Source of the DNA: Streptomyces sp. NBC_01445
GTDB taxonomy: Bacteria > Actinomycetota > Actinomycetes > Streptomycetales > Streptomycetaceae
DNA length: 64,000 nt
NCBI RefSeq assembly: GCF_035918235.1
Contig: NZ_CP109485.1
Location: 2,418,001-2,482,000, forward strand
Direction: 5' to 3'
Shown: piece by piece, positions 56,563 to 64,000 of the stretch
Layout of the letters: every line of letters starts with the position of its first letter
How positions within the stretch are numbered: position 1 is the first letter of the stretch
Made by a program: the position numbers and the translations under genes
The notes under the pieces: generated by a model
Seen by the model: the letters and a program-made list of their open reading frames with translations, nothing else
Database searches by the model: none
Told to the model about the DNA's origin: nothing

Positions 56563-57264
56563 ATGGCCGAGGCACGTACCTTCACGGAGCAGAACCCGAT
56601 CCGTGTCTTCCTGCTGGACGACCATGAGGTCGTCCGGCGCGGCCTGTCCGACCTCCTGAACGCGGAGCCGGACATCTCGGTGGTCGGGGACGCGGAGAAC
56701 ATGGAGCACGCGCTGGCCCGCGGACCGGCCCTCCGGCCGGACGTCGCCGTCCTCGACGTCCGGCTCCCCGATGGAGACGGAATCAGCGTCTGCCGGGAAC
56801 TGCGCAGCCAGATGCCGGAGTTGGCCTGTCTGATGCTGACGTCGTTCGACGACGAGGAAGCCCTGCTCGACGCGATCATGGCCGGGGCATCGGGCTACGT
56901 GCTCAAGCAGATCAAGGGTTCCGACCTGGTTTCGGCGGTACGTACGGTCGCCTCGGGACAGTCGATGCTCGATCCCGCGACCACCGCACGCTTGATGCGG
57001 TCCCTGCGCACCGACCCTGACGCCACGCCGGAACTCGCCCCGGAGCTGGCAGGTCTGTCACCGCGCGAGCGGGACATCCTGGCGCTCATCGGGGACGGTC
57101 TGACCAACCGCGAGATCGGCAAGCGGCTCTACCTGTCGGAGAAGACCGTCAAGAACCACATCTCGCGACTGCTGGCCAAGCTGGGCGTTCACCGTCGTGT
57201 CCAGGCCGCAGTACTCGCCACCCAGCTGGAACAGCACGACGCCGGCGATCTCCCCCTGCGGTGA
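56563..57264 (+). CDS. osdR: NarL/DevR-type dormancy response regulator OsdR
   Basis: The 233-residue regulator closely follows M. tuberculosis DevR/DosR and S. coelicolor OsdR. The receiver has VFLLDDHEVVRRGLSDLLNA, phospho-acceptor Asp65 in VAVLDVRLPDGDGISVCREL, LMLTSFDDEEALLDAIMAGA and Lys115 in GYVLKQIKGSDL. The LuxR-type HTH is GLTNREIGKRLYLSEKTVKN, with ISRLLAKLGVHRR at the recognition end. It is expected to activate the surrounding dormancy genes through GGGCC-N4-GGCCC-type sites. Unlike mycobacterial devR-devS, the kinase gene is convergent rather than co-transcribed. Confidence 0.93.
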   Translation: MAEARTFTEQNPIRVFLLDDHEVVRRGLSDLLNAEPDISVVGDAENMEHALARGPALRPDVAVLDVRLPDGDGISVCRELRSQMPELACLMLTSFDDEEALLDAIMAGASGYVLKQIKGSDLVSAVRTVASGQSMLDPATTARLMRSLRTDPDATPELAPELAGLSPRERDILALIGDGLTNREIGKRLYLSEKTVKNHISRLLAKLGVHRRVQAAVLATQLEQHDAGDLPLR

Positions 57265-57278
57265 GCCCTGCGCGGGCG

Positions 57279-57312
57279 AGTCCCGCCGCGGCGCAACCGC
57301 TGGGGCGGGACT
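57279..57312. terminator. Hairpin between convergent osdR and osdK
   Basis: AGTCCCGCC / GGCGGGACT, 9 bp, 16-nt loop; can terminate both genes. Confidence 0.6.
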
Positions 57313-57356
57313 GACTTCGCAAGGGCTCCCCCGCGCCGTCAGGATCCGGCGCCGCG

Positions 57357-59087
57357 TCAGGCCATGGGTTGGACGGGTGCCCGCCACACAAGTCGTGTCC
57401 CCCCTCCCTCCTCACGCTCGCCGAGCGTAAAGCTGCCGTCGAGGGCGATCGCCCGCTCTTCCATGTTCCTCAGGCCGCTGCGTGCGACGCCGCTCGGCAC
57501 CCCACAGCCGTCGTCCGTCACCACGAGTGTCAGCTCACCCCCGCCGCAGCGCAGCCGTACGTCCACGGCCCGCGCTCCGGCGTGCCGTGCCGCGTTACTG
57601 AGCGCTTCCCCCAGCACCGCGACCACCTGATCCGCGATGGCACCCGGGACATCCGTCTCGACGAGCCCCTCGATCCGCAGCGCGGGCAGGAACCCGAACG
57701 AGGCGGCCGACGTCTTCACCAGGTCCGAGACCCGGCCGCGCAGACCCGTGGCGCCCGGCCCGGCCTCGCCGTGCGTACGCAGTCCGAAAATCGTGGAACG
57801 AATGATCTTGATGGTGTCGTCCAGGTCGTCGACCGTCCGCGCCAGCCGCTCGAGGCCCTCAGGGTGGTCCATGAAGCGCTGGGCGCTCTGCAACGTCATC
57901 CCTGCCGCGAAAAGCCGCTGAATGGCCAGGTCATGCAGATCACGAGCGATGCGGTCACGGTCTTGCAGCAGCACGATCCGTTCCGCGTCCCGCCGCCGTT
58001 CGGCCAGCTCGAGTGCCAGTGCCGCCTGATCGGCGAAACCGAGGAGCGGTCCGGTGTCCTCATCGCCGAACGGCGGCCGGCCCGGCACACGCCCCAGGAT
58101 CAGCACACCGCGCGCCTTCCCGCTGGTACCGAGCGGCACAGCGGCCACCGGACCGAGGCCAGTCCATTGCACCTCGCCCTCGCCCGTGCGGGAATCGTGC
58201 CCGATGTCGGCGGTGACCACGGGTTCGACCGAACTCAACGCGGCACCGACGAATCCCTCCACAGAAGACAACACCAGGCCACTGCGTCGCTCCGCGTCCA
58301 GACCGACCGCGAGCACGGGCCGCAGCACTTCGTCGCCCTGCACCCACTCCGCGATCATCCCGGCGTCCGCGGAGACGATCTTCCGGGCCTGCTCGGCGAT
58401 CAGCTCCAGTACCTCGGCACTCGAGGCCCCGGTCAGGAGCATGCTCGTGACCCTGCCGCTGGCCCGCTGCCAGCGCTCGCGGAGTCTGGTCTCCTCGTAC
58501 AGTCGTGCGTTCTCGATCGCGACGCCCGCCGCCACCGCAAGCGTGGAGAGCACCGCCTCGTCCTCCGCGTCGAACTCCTTGCCGCTGCGCTTCTCGGTGA
58601 GGTAGAGGTTCCCGAACACCTCGTCACGCACCCGGATCGGTACGCCGAGGAAGGAGTGCATCGGCGGGTGGTTGGCCGGAAAGCCGTACGAGTTCGGATG
58701 CTCCGAGAGTTCCGGCAGCCTCAGCGGTTCCGGGTGCCGGATCAGCTCTCCGAGGATCCCATGTCCGCTGGGCAGCGCCCCGATGGCCGCGCGGTGCTCG
58801 TCGTCGATGCCGACCGTGAGGAACTCGGACAGCTTGCGATCGTCGCCGATCACTCCCAGCGCCCCGTACTCGGCGTCCACCAGCAGCACGGCGGCCTCGA
58901 CGATGCTCCTCAGCACATGGGGCAGATCAAGCCCCCGGCCCACCGAAAGGACCGCTTCCAGCAGGCCGTGCAACCGGTTCTGGATGCCACGCGCCGCGTC
59001 GATGCGCACCTGCAGCTCGCCGAGCAGGTCATCGAGGCGCAGCTTCGGCAGATACTGCTCGGCGCCCCCCGCCCCTTCCCCGCTCAT
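57357..59087 (-). CDS. osdK: GAF-GAF sensor histidine kinase OsdK (DevS/DosT-like)
   Basis: The 576-residue kinase has GAF-A (about 45-195), GAF-B (about 215-365), the dimerisation/HisKA_3 helix with DRDRIARDLHDLAIQRLFAA (His385) and a C-terminal HATPase with EALSNAARHAGARAVDVRL and VARSGLRNMEERA. GAF-A contains PNSYGFPANHPPMHSFLGVP, whose His140 aligns with the haem ligand His149 of DevS, so haem-based oxygen/redox sensing is plausible. GGAGGAAG precedes ATG (MSGEGA). It should phosphorylate OsdR, encoded convergently. Confidence 0.92.
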   Translation of the reverse strand: MSGEGAGGAEQYLPKLRLDDLLGELQVRIDAARGIQNRLHGLLEAVLSVGRGLDLPHVLRSIVEAAVLLVDAEYGALGVIGDDRKLSEFLTVGIDDEHRAAIGALPSGHGILGELIRHPEPLRLPELSEHPNSYGFPANHPPMHSFLGVPIRVRDEVFGNLYLTEKRSGKEFDAEDEAVLSTLAVAAGVAIENARLYEETRLRERWQRASGRVTSMLLTGASSAEVLELIAEQARKIVSADAGMIAEWVQGDEVLRPVLAVGLDAERRSGLVLSSVEGFVGAALSSVEPVVTADIGHDSRTGEGEVQWTGLGPVAAVPLGTSGKARGVLILGRVPGRPPFGDEDTGPLLGFADQAALALELAERRRDAERIVLLQDRDRIARDLHDLAIQRLFAAGMTLQSAQRFMDHPEGLERLARTVDDLDDTIKIIRSTIFGLRTHGEAGPGATGLRGRVSDLVKTSAASFGFLPALRIEGLVETDVPGAIADQVVAVLGEALSNAARHAGARAVDVRLRCGGGELTLVVTDDGCGVPSGVARSGLRNMEERAIALDGSFTLGEREEGGGTRLVWRAPVQPMA

Positions 59088-59549
59088 CGCTTCCTCCAAC
59101 CGACTCACGCAGACAGGCAGAAGGGACGAAATTCCCTGTCTTCACCGTACTGTCCGGGACGGCTCGGCATCACGCTCAACGCATCGAAGAGGAACGATTC
59201 CAACGAAAGGGGCGGTCGGTGAGGAACAACGGATCGCGCGTGCGCCGGGCGACCAGCCGGGCAGGTGCGTGACTGCCGGCGAGTCCTCCCGGTTGCCCGC
59301 CCGTGGCGGTGATCCTGCCGCGCTCGTCCGCCCTCCGGAGCTGCCGAAGTGAATGCGTACACCTCGCCCCGGCTGCCGGAGTGCTGCCGTCACAGACCGT
59401 GACGATAGCCGCGCCTCCGCCGCTGTAGATCCGACATGCCCCACGACCGAGCCGGGTGCGGGTCGCCTGCACGACACTTTGTTCCCATATCGTCGTGCGC
59501 CGATGCCGGAATCCGTCCTGGCTTTCGGGCCGTGGTCGAGGAGCGAGCC
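59088..59549. other. Intergenic stretch between osdK and the APC permease gene
   Basis: About 460 nt holding the divergent promoters of osdK and the permease. No gene, no clear GGGCC-N4-GGCCC box and no strong hairpin seen. Confidence 0.45.
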
Positions 59550-60818
59550 ATGAGTACGACGGCGTCTGCCGAGGCGGGGGAGCTGAAGCGGCACCTGGGC
59601 GTGTTCGACGCCGTGATGATCGGGCTCGGGTCGATGATCGGCGCGGGGATCTTCGCCGCGCTCGCCCCGGCCGCCGGCGCGGCCGGGTCCGGTCTACTGC
59701 TGAGCCTGGCGCTGGCCGCAGCGGTGGCGTACTGCAACGCCACCTCCTCGGCTCGCCTGGCCGCCCGGTACCCGCAGTCGGGGGGCACCTACGTCTACGG
59801 ACGCGAGCGGCTCGGGGACTTCTGGGGGTACATCGCCGGCTGGGGCTTCGTGGTCGGCAAGACCGCCTCCTGTGCTGCCATGGCGCTGACGGTGGGCTCC
59901 TACGCGTGGCCCGGTCAGGCGCACGCGGTCGCGGTCGCTGCGGTGGTGGCGCTCACCGCGGTGAACTACGTCGGCGTGCAGAAGTCCGCGTGGCTGACGC
60001 GCGGGATCGTCGCGGTCGTCCTGGCGGTGCTTGCCGCCGTGGTCACAGCCTGCGCGCTCGGCGGCACGGCGCGGGCAGCGCGTCTGGACGTCGGGACGGA
60101 CGCCACCTTCGGCGGCGTGCTCCAGGCGGCCGGACTGCTGTTCTTCGCCTTCGCCGGCTACGCGCGCATCGCCACCCTCGGCGAGGAAGTCCGCGACCCC
60201 AAAAGGACCATTCCCCGCGCGATCCCGACCGCCCTCGGCATCACCTTGGTCGTATACGCGGCCGTCGCCGTCGCCGTGCTCGCGGTGCTCGGGCCGGACC
60301 GGCTCGCCGACAGCGCGGCGCCGCTCGCTGAGGCCGTGCGCGTCGCCGGTGTGCCAGGCCTGGCTCCGGTGGTGCGCGTCGGGGCGGTCGTCGCGGCGCT
60401 CGGTTCGCTGCTGGCGCTGATCCTGGGGGTCTCCCGCACCACGCTGGCGATGGCACGCGACCGGCACCTGCCGCATGTGCTGGCCACCGTCCACTCGCGG
60501 TTCAAAGTGCCGCACCACGCCGAACTCGCGGTCGGCGCGATGGTCGCCGTCCTGGCCGCGACCACGGATGTGCGCGGCGCGATCGGCTTCTCCTCCTTCG
60601 GCGTGCTGGCCTACTACACCATCGCCAACGCCTCGGCCTGGACACTCACCCGGACCGAGGGGCGCCCCGCGCGGATCGTGCCCGTCGTCGGCGCAGCGGG
60701 CTGCCTGGCCCTGGCCTTTGCCCTCCCGCTGGCCTCTACGCTGTGGGGAGCGACAGTGATCGGGGCCGGCACTGCCGCCTACGGCCTGCGCAAGGCCCTG
60801 GACCGACGCGACGACTGA
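59550..60818 (+). CDS. APC-family amino-acid/polyamine permease
   Basis: The 422-residue transporter has about twelve membrane helices and the APC opening LGVFDAVMIGLGSMIGAGIF, with the G-S-M-I-G-A-G-I-F substrate-binding turn. ARYPQSGGTYVYGRERLGDF, GYARIATLGEEVRDPKRTIP and ILGVSRTTLAMARDRHLPHV follow. GAGGAGCGAGCC precedes ATG. Substrate unknown: amino acid, polyamine or similar. Its neighbours give no strong clue; a role in the dormancy response is possible only by position. Confidence 0.92.
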   Translation: MSTTASAEAGELKRHLGVFDAVMIGLGSMIGAGIFAALAPAAGAAGSGLLLSLALAAAVAYCNATSSARLAARYPQSGGTYVYGRERLGDFWGYIAGWGFVVGKTASCAAMALTVGSYAWPGQAHAVAVAAVVALTAVNYVGVQKSAWLTRGIVAVVLAVLAAVVTACALGGTARAARLDVGTDATFGGVLQAAGLLFFAFAGYARIATLGEEVRDPKRTIPRAIPTALGITLVVYAAVAVAVLAVLGPDRLADSAAPLAEAVRVAGVPGLAPVVRVGAVVAALGSLLALILGVSRTTLAMARDRHLPHVLATVHSRFKVPHHAELAVGAMVAVLAATTDVRGAIGFSSFGVLAYYTIANASAWTLTRTEGRPARIVPVVGAAGCLALAFALPLASTLWGATVIGAGTAAYGLRKALDRRDD

Positions 60819-61045
60819 CGCCCTCGGGCGACCAGCGGGCCGGTCCCCGGCGGGCAAACCTCACGGCCCGGCGCCGACAGGGCCCTCCGTCCTCGGCAAA
60901 CGCGCCTGGGCGGGCGCCTTGTGCCAGCGCCCCGCGTACAGCTCACCTCCGACCGGGCGGACACCGCGTCGGCCCCTGCTCCGGTTGCGCGGCGTGACGC
61001 ACTCGGCCGGATGTGCTCGGCCGTCACACCTGCGGGCGTCGTCCC

Positions 61046-63421
61046 TCAGCGTCCGGGCAGAGTGAGGGTGCAGGACTCTCCGGGCGCCACCGAGACGGTG
61101 CGGTCCGCGAGGGCGATGCCGATCGGGTCCCGGTCGGACGCCGGCACGGAAACCCGCAGCCGGCCCGCGCTCAGCCTCAGTTGCACACCGCGGTGTCCCC
61201 GGTAGCGGAGCGCGAACCCGTACTCGGACAGCTCGGGCAAGGGCACCGGGTCGAACCACAGCGCGCCACCGCGGGTCTCGAGGCCGGTCAGTCCGCGCTG
61301 AACGAGGTCGAGGGTGCCGGCCATGGCACCGAGGTGAATGCCCTCGCCCGTGGTGGCGCCCTGCAGATCCGCGATGTCACCCGCCAGGGCCTCGTGGACG
61401 TAGGTCCACGCCTCGGCCCGTCGTGCCCTGGCCAGCACCCATCCATGGACAAGGCTGCTCAGGGTCGAACCGTGGCTCGTCCGGCGGAGATAGTGATCGA
61501 CGGTGCGACGCCACACGGTGTCGTCCAGCTCATGGCCCAATCGGCGGAACAGGCCCGCGAGTTCGGCGGGCGAGAAGAGATAGCCCAGCATCAGGACGTC
61601 GGCCTGCTTCGACGCCTGGTAGCGGTTGACGGTGTCGCCTTCGGCTTCAAGGATCCGGTCGAGGCGCCGGATGTCACGGTAACGGTCCCGGTAGGCAGGC
61701 CAGTCGAGCTCGGCCAGATCGCCGTATCCCTCGAACTGGCTGATGACGCCTGCGTGGTACGGCACGTGCAGCCTGCGGGAGTCGTCCCACAGGTCGAGCT
61801 CGGCCGGCTCGAGCCGGGTGGTCTCGCACAGGTCCCGGCGCACCGGTTCGGGCAGGCCGCGCAGGACGTCGAGGGTGCGGGTCAGCACCCAGGCGGCGGT
61901 GACATTGGTGTACGTGTTGTCGTCCAGCCCCGGATGACGGGCGCCGGGATACGCGTCGTGATACTCGTCGGGGCCGACGACGCCGCGGATCCGGTAGCGG
62001 CCCAGCGTCGGGTCGAGCTCCGCGACGCCGGCCCAGAACCTGGCGATCTGAACGAGCATCTCGATGCCCTTGGTATGCAGAAACTCCGTGTCGCCGCTCG
62101 CCTCGCAGTACTGCCACACGTTGTAGGCGATCGCTGAACCGACGTGGTGCTGGAGCCGTGAGTGATCGGGCAGCCAGCGTCCGGAGCGCGGATTGAGGTG
62201 GAGTCGCTGGGTCTCCTCGCGTCCGTCGCTGCCGCTCTGCCAGGGATACATGGCGCCGGTGTGCCCGGCATCGCGTGCAGCTGAGCACGCCTGTTCCAAA
62301 CGGCGGTGGCGGTACGTGAGCAGGGCCCGGGAGACCTCGGGGAAATGCAGGTTCAGATACGGCAGGACGAACAGCTCGTCCCAGAAGACGTGCCCGCGAT
62401 AGGCCTCGCCGTGGAGCCCTCGGGCCGGGACGCCGACGTCGAGTTCGGCGGTGTGCGGGGACAGGGTCTGCAGCACGTGGAAGAGATGCAGTCGCAGCAC
62501 CGGCCCTGCGCTGGTCGGCACATCCAACTCCGCGTTGCGCCACAGCCTTTGCCACGCCGAGCGGTGTGACTCCAGCAGTGTCTCGAAGTCCGCGGCACGG
62601 CGGACCCGGTCGAGCGCCGCGTGCAGCGGGTCGCTGATGGCAGGGTCGCGCGAGGTGTGCAGGGCAACGGTCTTGTCGACCGTCACCGTGCACCCGTCGG
62701 CCAGGGAGAACCCGAGCACCTGGACGGCGCGGGCGTGCTCGTGCGCCACCGCCGTCTCCGCGTGCGCGTCCGCGACCGTGCGGGCCGCGAGGCCGATCCT
62801 GATGTCCGAGGTGCTGGTGCGGCAGCGCATCCAGACGGTGTCGGGCGCCGGCGATCCGGTCTGGACGTGCGTGAGGTGGCGATGGGCGAGCGCGTCGTAG
62901 CGCTCGACTCCGGTGTTGGTGACGGTCCCGTCCAGAGCCGACTCGACCTCCAGCCGCCCCGACCAGCCCTCGGCGGTGACCTCGGTCCGGAGCAGGGCGA
63001 GGTGCGGATCGGCCATGTGAACCACCCGCAACTGTCGTACGGCGAGACGCCGACCGTCGTCGTCCTCGTATCGCACGACGCGCTCCAGAGTGCCGGTACG
63101 GAGATCAAGACTCTGGCGGTGCTCGAGGAGCTTGTGGGTGTCCGGGGAGAGCCAGGTCCCGGCGTCCGTACGGAAGCGGAGTCGCAGCCAGTTGGGGAGG
63201 TTGACCATGTCTTCGTTCTCGACCCTGCGGCCGGCCACGTCCGAGGGCAGCCGGTTGTAACAGCCGGCTGCGTACGTGCCCGGGTAGTGGACGGCGTCGG
63301 CGGCGCATTCCGGTGCTGCTCCGCGGGTCGCGAAATAGCCGTTGCCGAGGGTGCACAGCGACTCCCGCAGCCTCTCCTGGGCGGGATCGTAGCCCTCGTA
63401 CTCCAGTGTCCAGTCCCGCAT
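61046..63421 (-). CDS. Glycoside hydrolase family 65 protein (disaccharide phosphorylase-like)
   Basis: The 791-residue enzyme has the GH65 N-terminal beta-sandwich (RESLCTLGNGYFATRGAAPE) and the (alpha/alpha)6 barrel with GLHGEAYRGHVFWDELFVLP, GAMYPWQSGSDGREETQRLH and the catalytic acid Glu486 in RGVVGPDEYHDAY. DVLMLGYLFSPAELAGL and HGSTLSSLVHGWVLARA (phosphate-site region) complete it. GH65 members phosphorolyse trehalose, maltose, kojibiose or nigerose. Two nt separate it from the beta-phosphoglucomutase gene, which converts the phosphorolysis product beta-glucose 1-phosphate. Together they mirror Rv3401-Rv3400 of M. tuberculosis. Confidence 0.94.
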   Translation of the reverse strand: MRDWTLEYEGYDPAQERLRESLCTLGNGYFATRGAAPECAADAVHYPGTYAAGCYNRLPSDVAGRRVENEDMVNLPNWLRLRFRTDAGTWLSPDTHKLLEHRQSLDLRTGTLERVVRYEDDDGRRLAVRQLRVVHMADPHLALLRTEVTAEGWSGRLEVESALDGTVTNTGVERYDALAHRHLTHVQTGSPAPDTVWMRCRTSTSDIRIGLAARTVADAHAETAVAHEHARAVQVLGFSLADGCTVTVDKTVALHTSRDPAISDPLHAALDRVRRAADFETLLESHRSAWQRLWRNAELDVPTSAGPVLRLHLFHVLQTLSPHTAELDVGVPARGLHGEAYRGHVFWDELFVLPYLNLHFPEVSRALLTYRHRRLEQACSAARDAGHTGAMYPWQSGSDGREETQRLHLNPRSGRWLPDHSRLQHHVGSAIAYNVWQYCEASGDTEFLHTKGIEMLVQIARFWAGVAELDPTLGRYRIRGVVGPDEYHDAYPGARHPGLDDNTYTNVTAAWVLTRTLDVLRGLPEPVRRDLCETTRLEPAELDLWDDSRRLHVPYHAGVISQFEGYGDLAELDWPAYRDRYRDIRRLDRILEAEGDTVNRYQASKQADVLMLGYLFSPAELAGLFRRLGHELDDTVWRRTVDHYLRRTSHGSTLSSLVHGWVLARARRAEAWTYVHEALAGDIADLQGATTGEGIHLGAMAGTLDLVQRGLTGLETRGGALWFDPVPLPELSEYGFALRYRGHRGVQLRLSAGRLRVSVPASDRDPIGIALADRTVSVAPGESCTLTLPGR

Positions 63422-63423
63422 CG

Positions 63424-64000
63424 TCAGCCCTCCCCCAGCAGTTCGCCGAGGTCGTCGACCACCAGATCCGCGCCGCGCTTCAGCAGCGCGCCCCGGGTGT
63501 CGGGGGTGCGAGCCCGGTCCACCCCCACGACCAGGCCGAAGCCGCCGCGCCGTCCGGCCTCGACTCCGGCCAGTGCGTCTTCGACGACGGCGGTCAGTCG
63601 GGCGGGAACGCCCAGGCGGCGCGCCGCCTCCAGGAAGAGCGCGGGATCGGGTTTCCCCGGCAGGGCAAGGCGTCCTGCCTCCGCGCCGTCCACCAGGACG
63701 TCGAAAAGGTCACGCACGCCCGCGCGCTCGAGGAGTTCCCCCGCGTGCCGGGAGGCCGACGCCGCGGCCAGCGGCACCCCGGCGGACCGCAGGGTGCGCA
63801 CCAGCCGGACCGTGCCCGGATAGGCGTCGACCCCCTCGGCGCGCAGCCGCTCGGTGAAGACCGCTTCCTTATGGGCGGCGACGGCCTGGATCTCCGTACC
63901 GGACGGGTGGAGCCCCCGGGCACGGAGGAACGCGGCGGCTCCGTCGAGGCGTGATGTGCCGTCGACGTACCGCAGATAGTCGTCGCGCATGTCGAAGGGC
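63424..64000 (-). CDS. Beta-phosphoglucomutase-like HAD hydrolase, N-terminus off window
   Basis: The visible 191 residues contain cap and core of a HAD-family beta-phosphoglucomutase: PFDMRDDYLRYVDGTSRLDG, LRSAGVPLAAASASRHAGEL (Ser/Thr of motif II), GKPDPALFLEAARRLGV (Lys) and VVEDALAGVEAGRRGGFGLV (motif IV acids). The DxD nucleophile motif lies beyond the right edge. It would interconvert beta-glucose 1-phosphate and glucose 6-phosphate, serving the GH65 enzyme encoded 2 nt downstream. Confidence 0.92.
   Translation of the reverse strand, partial: PFDMRDDYLRYVDGTSRLDGAAAFLRARGLHPSGTEIQAVAAHKEAVFTERLRAEGVDAYPGTVRLVRTLRSAGVPLAAASASRHAGELLERAGVRDLFDVLVDGAEAGRLALPGKPDPALFLEAARRLGVPARLTAVVEDALAGVEAGRRGGFGLVVGVDRARTPDTRGALLKRGADLVVDDLGELLGEG

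Noticed and set aside
57369..59222. A 617-codon plus-strand frame opposite osdK
   Set aside because: OsdK on the minus strand carries all kinase motifs; this frame is its shadow.
1..64000. CRISPR arrays, rRNA, tRNA, riboswitches and biosynthetic clusters
   Set aside because: Looked for regularly spaced repeats, cloverleaf-type sequences and PKS/NRPS/terpene motifs; none seen.

Overview
The window is very GC-rich actinobacterial chromosome, almost certainly Streptomyces or a close relative. Supporting signs are codon use with G/C in third positions, frequent GTG/TTG starts behind GGAGG-type ribosome sites, SigB/SigF-type sigma factors with ATPase anti-sigma partners, Lsr2, a MerR gene beside a cspA-like gene, and an OsdR/OsdK (DevR/DevS-like) dormancy locus. 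The density of truncated genes and IS remnants suggests an accessory or chromosome-arm region. I saw no rRNA or tRNA gene, CRISPR array, phage module or biosynthetic cluster.

1-12.8 kb is a stress-sigma region. It holds the 5' part of one SigB/SigF-family sigma gene (left edge), a stand-alone FhaA-N (DUF3662) protein, three anti-sigma-type ATPases, a second complete sigma gene, and small stress proteins (PRC-barrel, CsbD, tiny membrane or basic proteins). Several of these have promoter matches of the form GNNT-N15/16-GGGTAB. Among them sit Lsr2, a secreted DUF1524/HNH nuclease and a TnpB-only IS605-type element. 12.8-24.2 kb is a patchwork: a LysR regulator divergent from a PrpF isomerase-MatC transporter operon, cspA and merR, a GlxA-type regulator divergent from a dienelactone hydrolase, small hypotheticals, and many gene fragments (CutA, TetR, ArsC, GntR, LysR, transposases).

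24.2-32.2 kb is a six-gene operon, amidohydrolase - lipoprotein - two permeases - two ATPases, of the peptide/opine ABC type, divergent from a TetR gene that looks leaderless. 32.2-36.4 kb holds a frameshifted integrase-type transposase with odd repeats, an unknown 446-residue protein, a Nudix hydrolase and a 134-bp orphan copy of the TnpB element's right end. 36.4-41.3 kb is a flavin electron-transfer operon (flavocytochrome-like reductase, FMN-binding protein, ApbE) divergent from an OmpR/histidine-kinase pair, with a large inverted repeat between them. A second IS605-type element (intact tnpB, broken tnpA) follows.

43.5-59.1 kb is a dormancy/hypoxia island matching the M. tuberculosis DosR regulon in content: universal stress proteins, three CBS-BON proteins, a CBS pair protein, an Acg-type nitroreductase, two PPOX-fold proteins, a zinc alcohol dehydrogenase, nicotinate phosphoribosyltransferase, an Rv1733c-like membrane protein, two single-domain cNMP-binding proteins, and the NarL-type regulator OsdR with the GAF-GAF kinase OsdK. 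A DosR-like box of architecture GGGCC-N4-GGCCC, some copies imperfect, lies upstream of at least six of its transcription units. Four genes of the island carry frameshifts, a stop codon or a deletion. The window closes with an APC-type permease and a GH65 phosphorylase/hydrolase - beta-phosphoglucomutase operon cut by the right edge.
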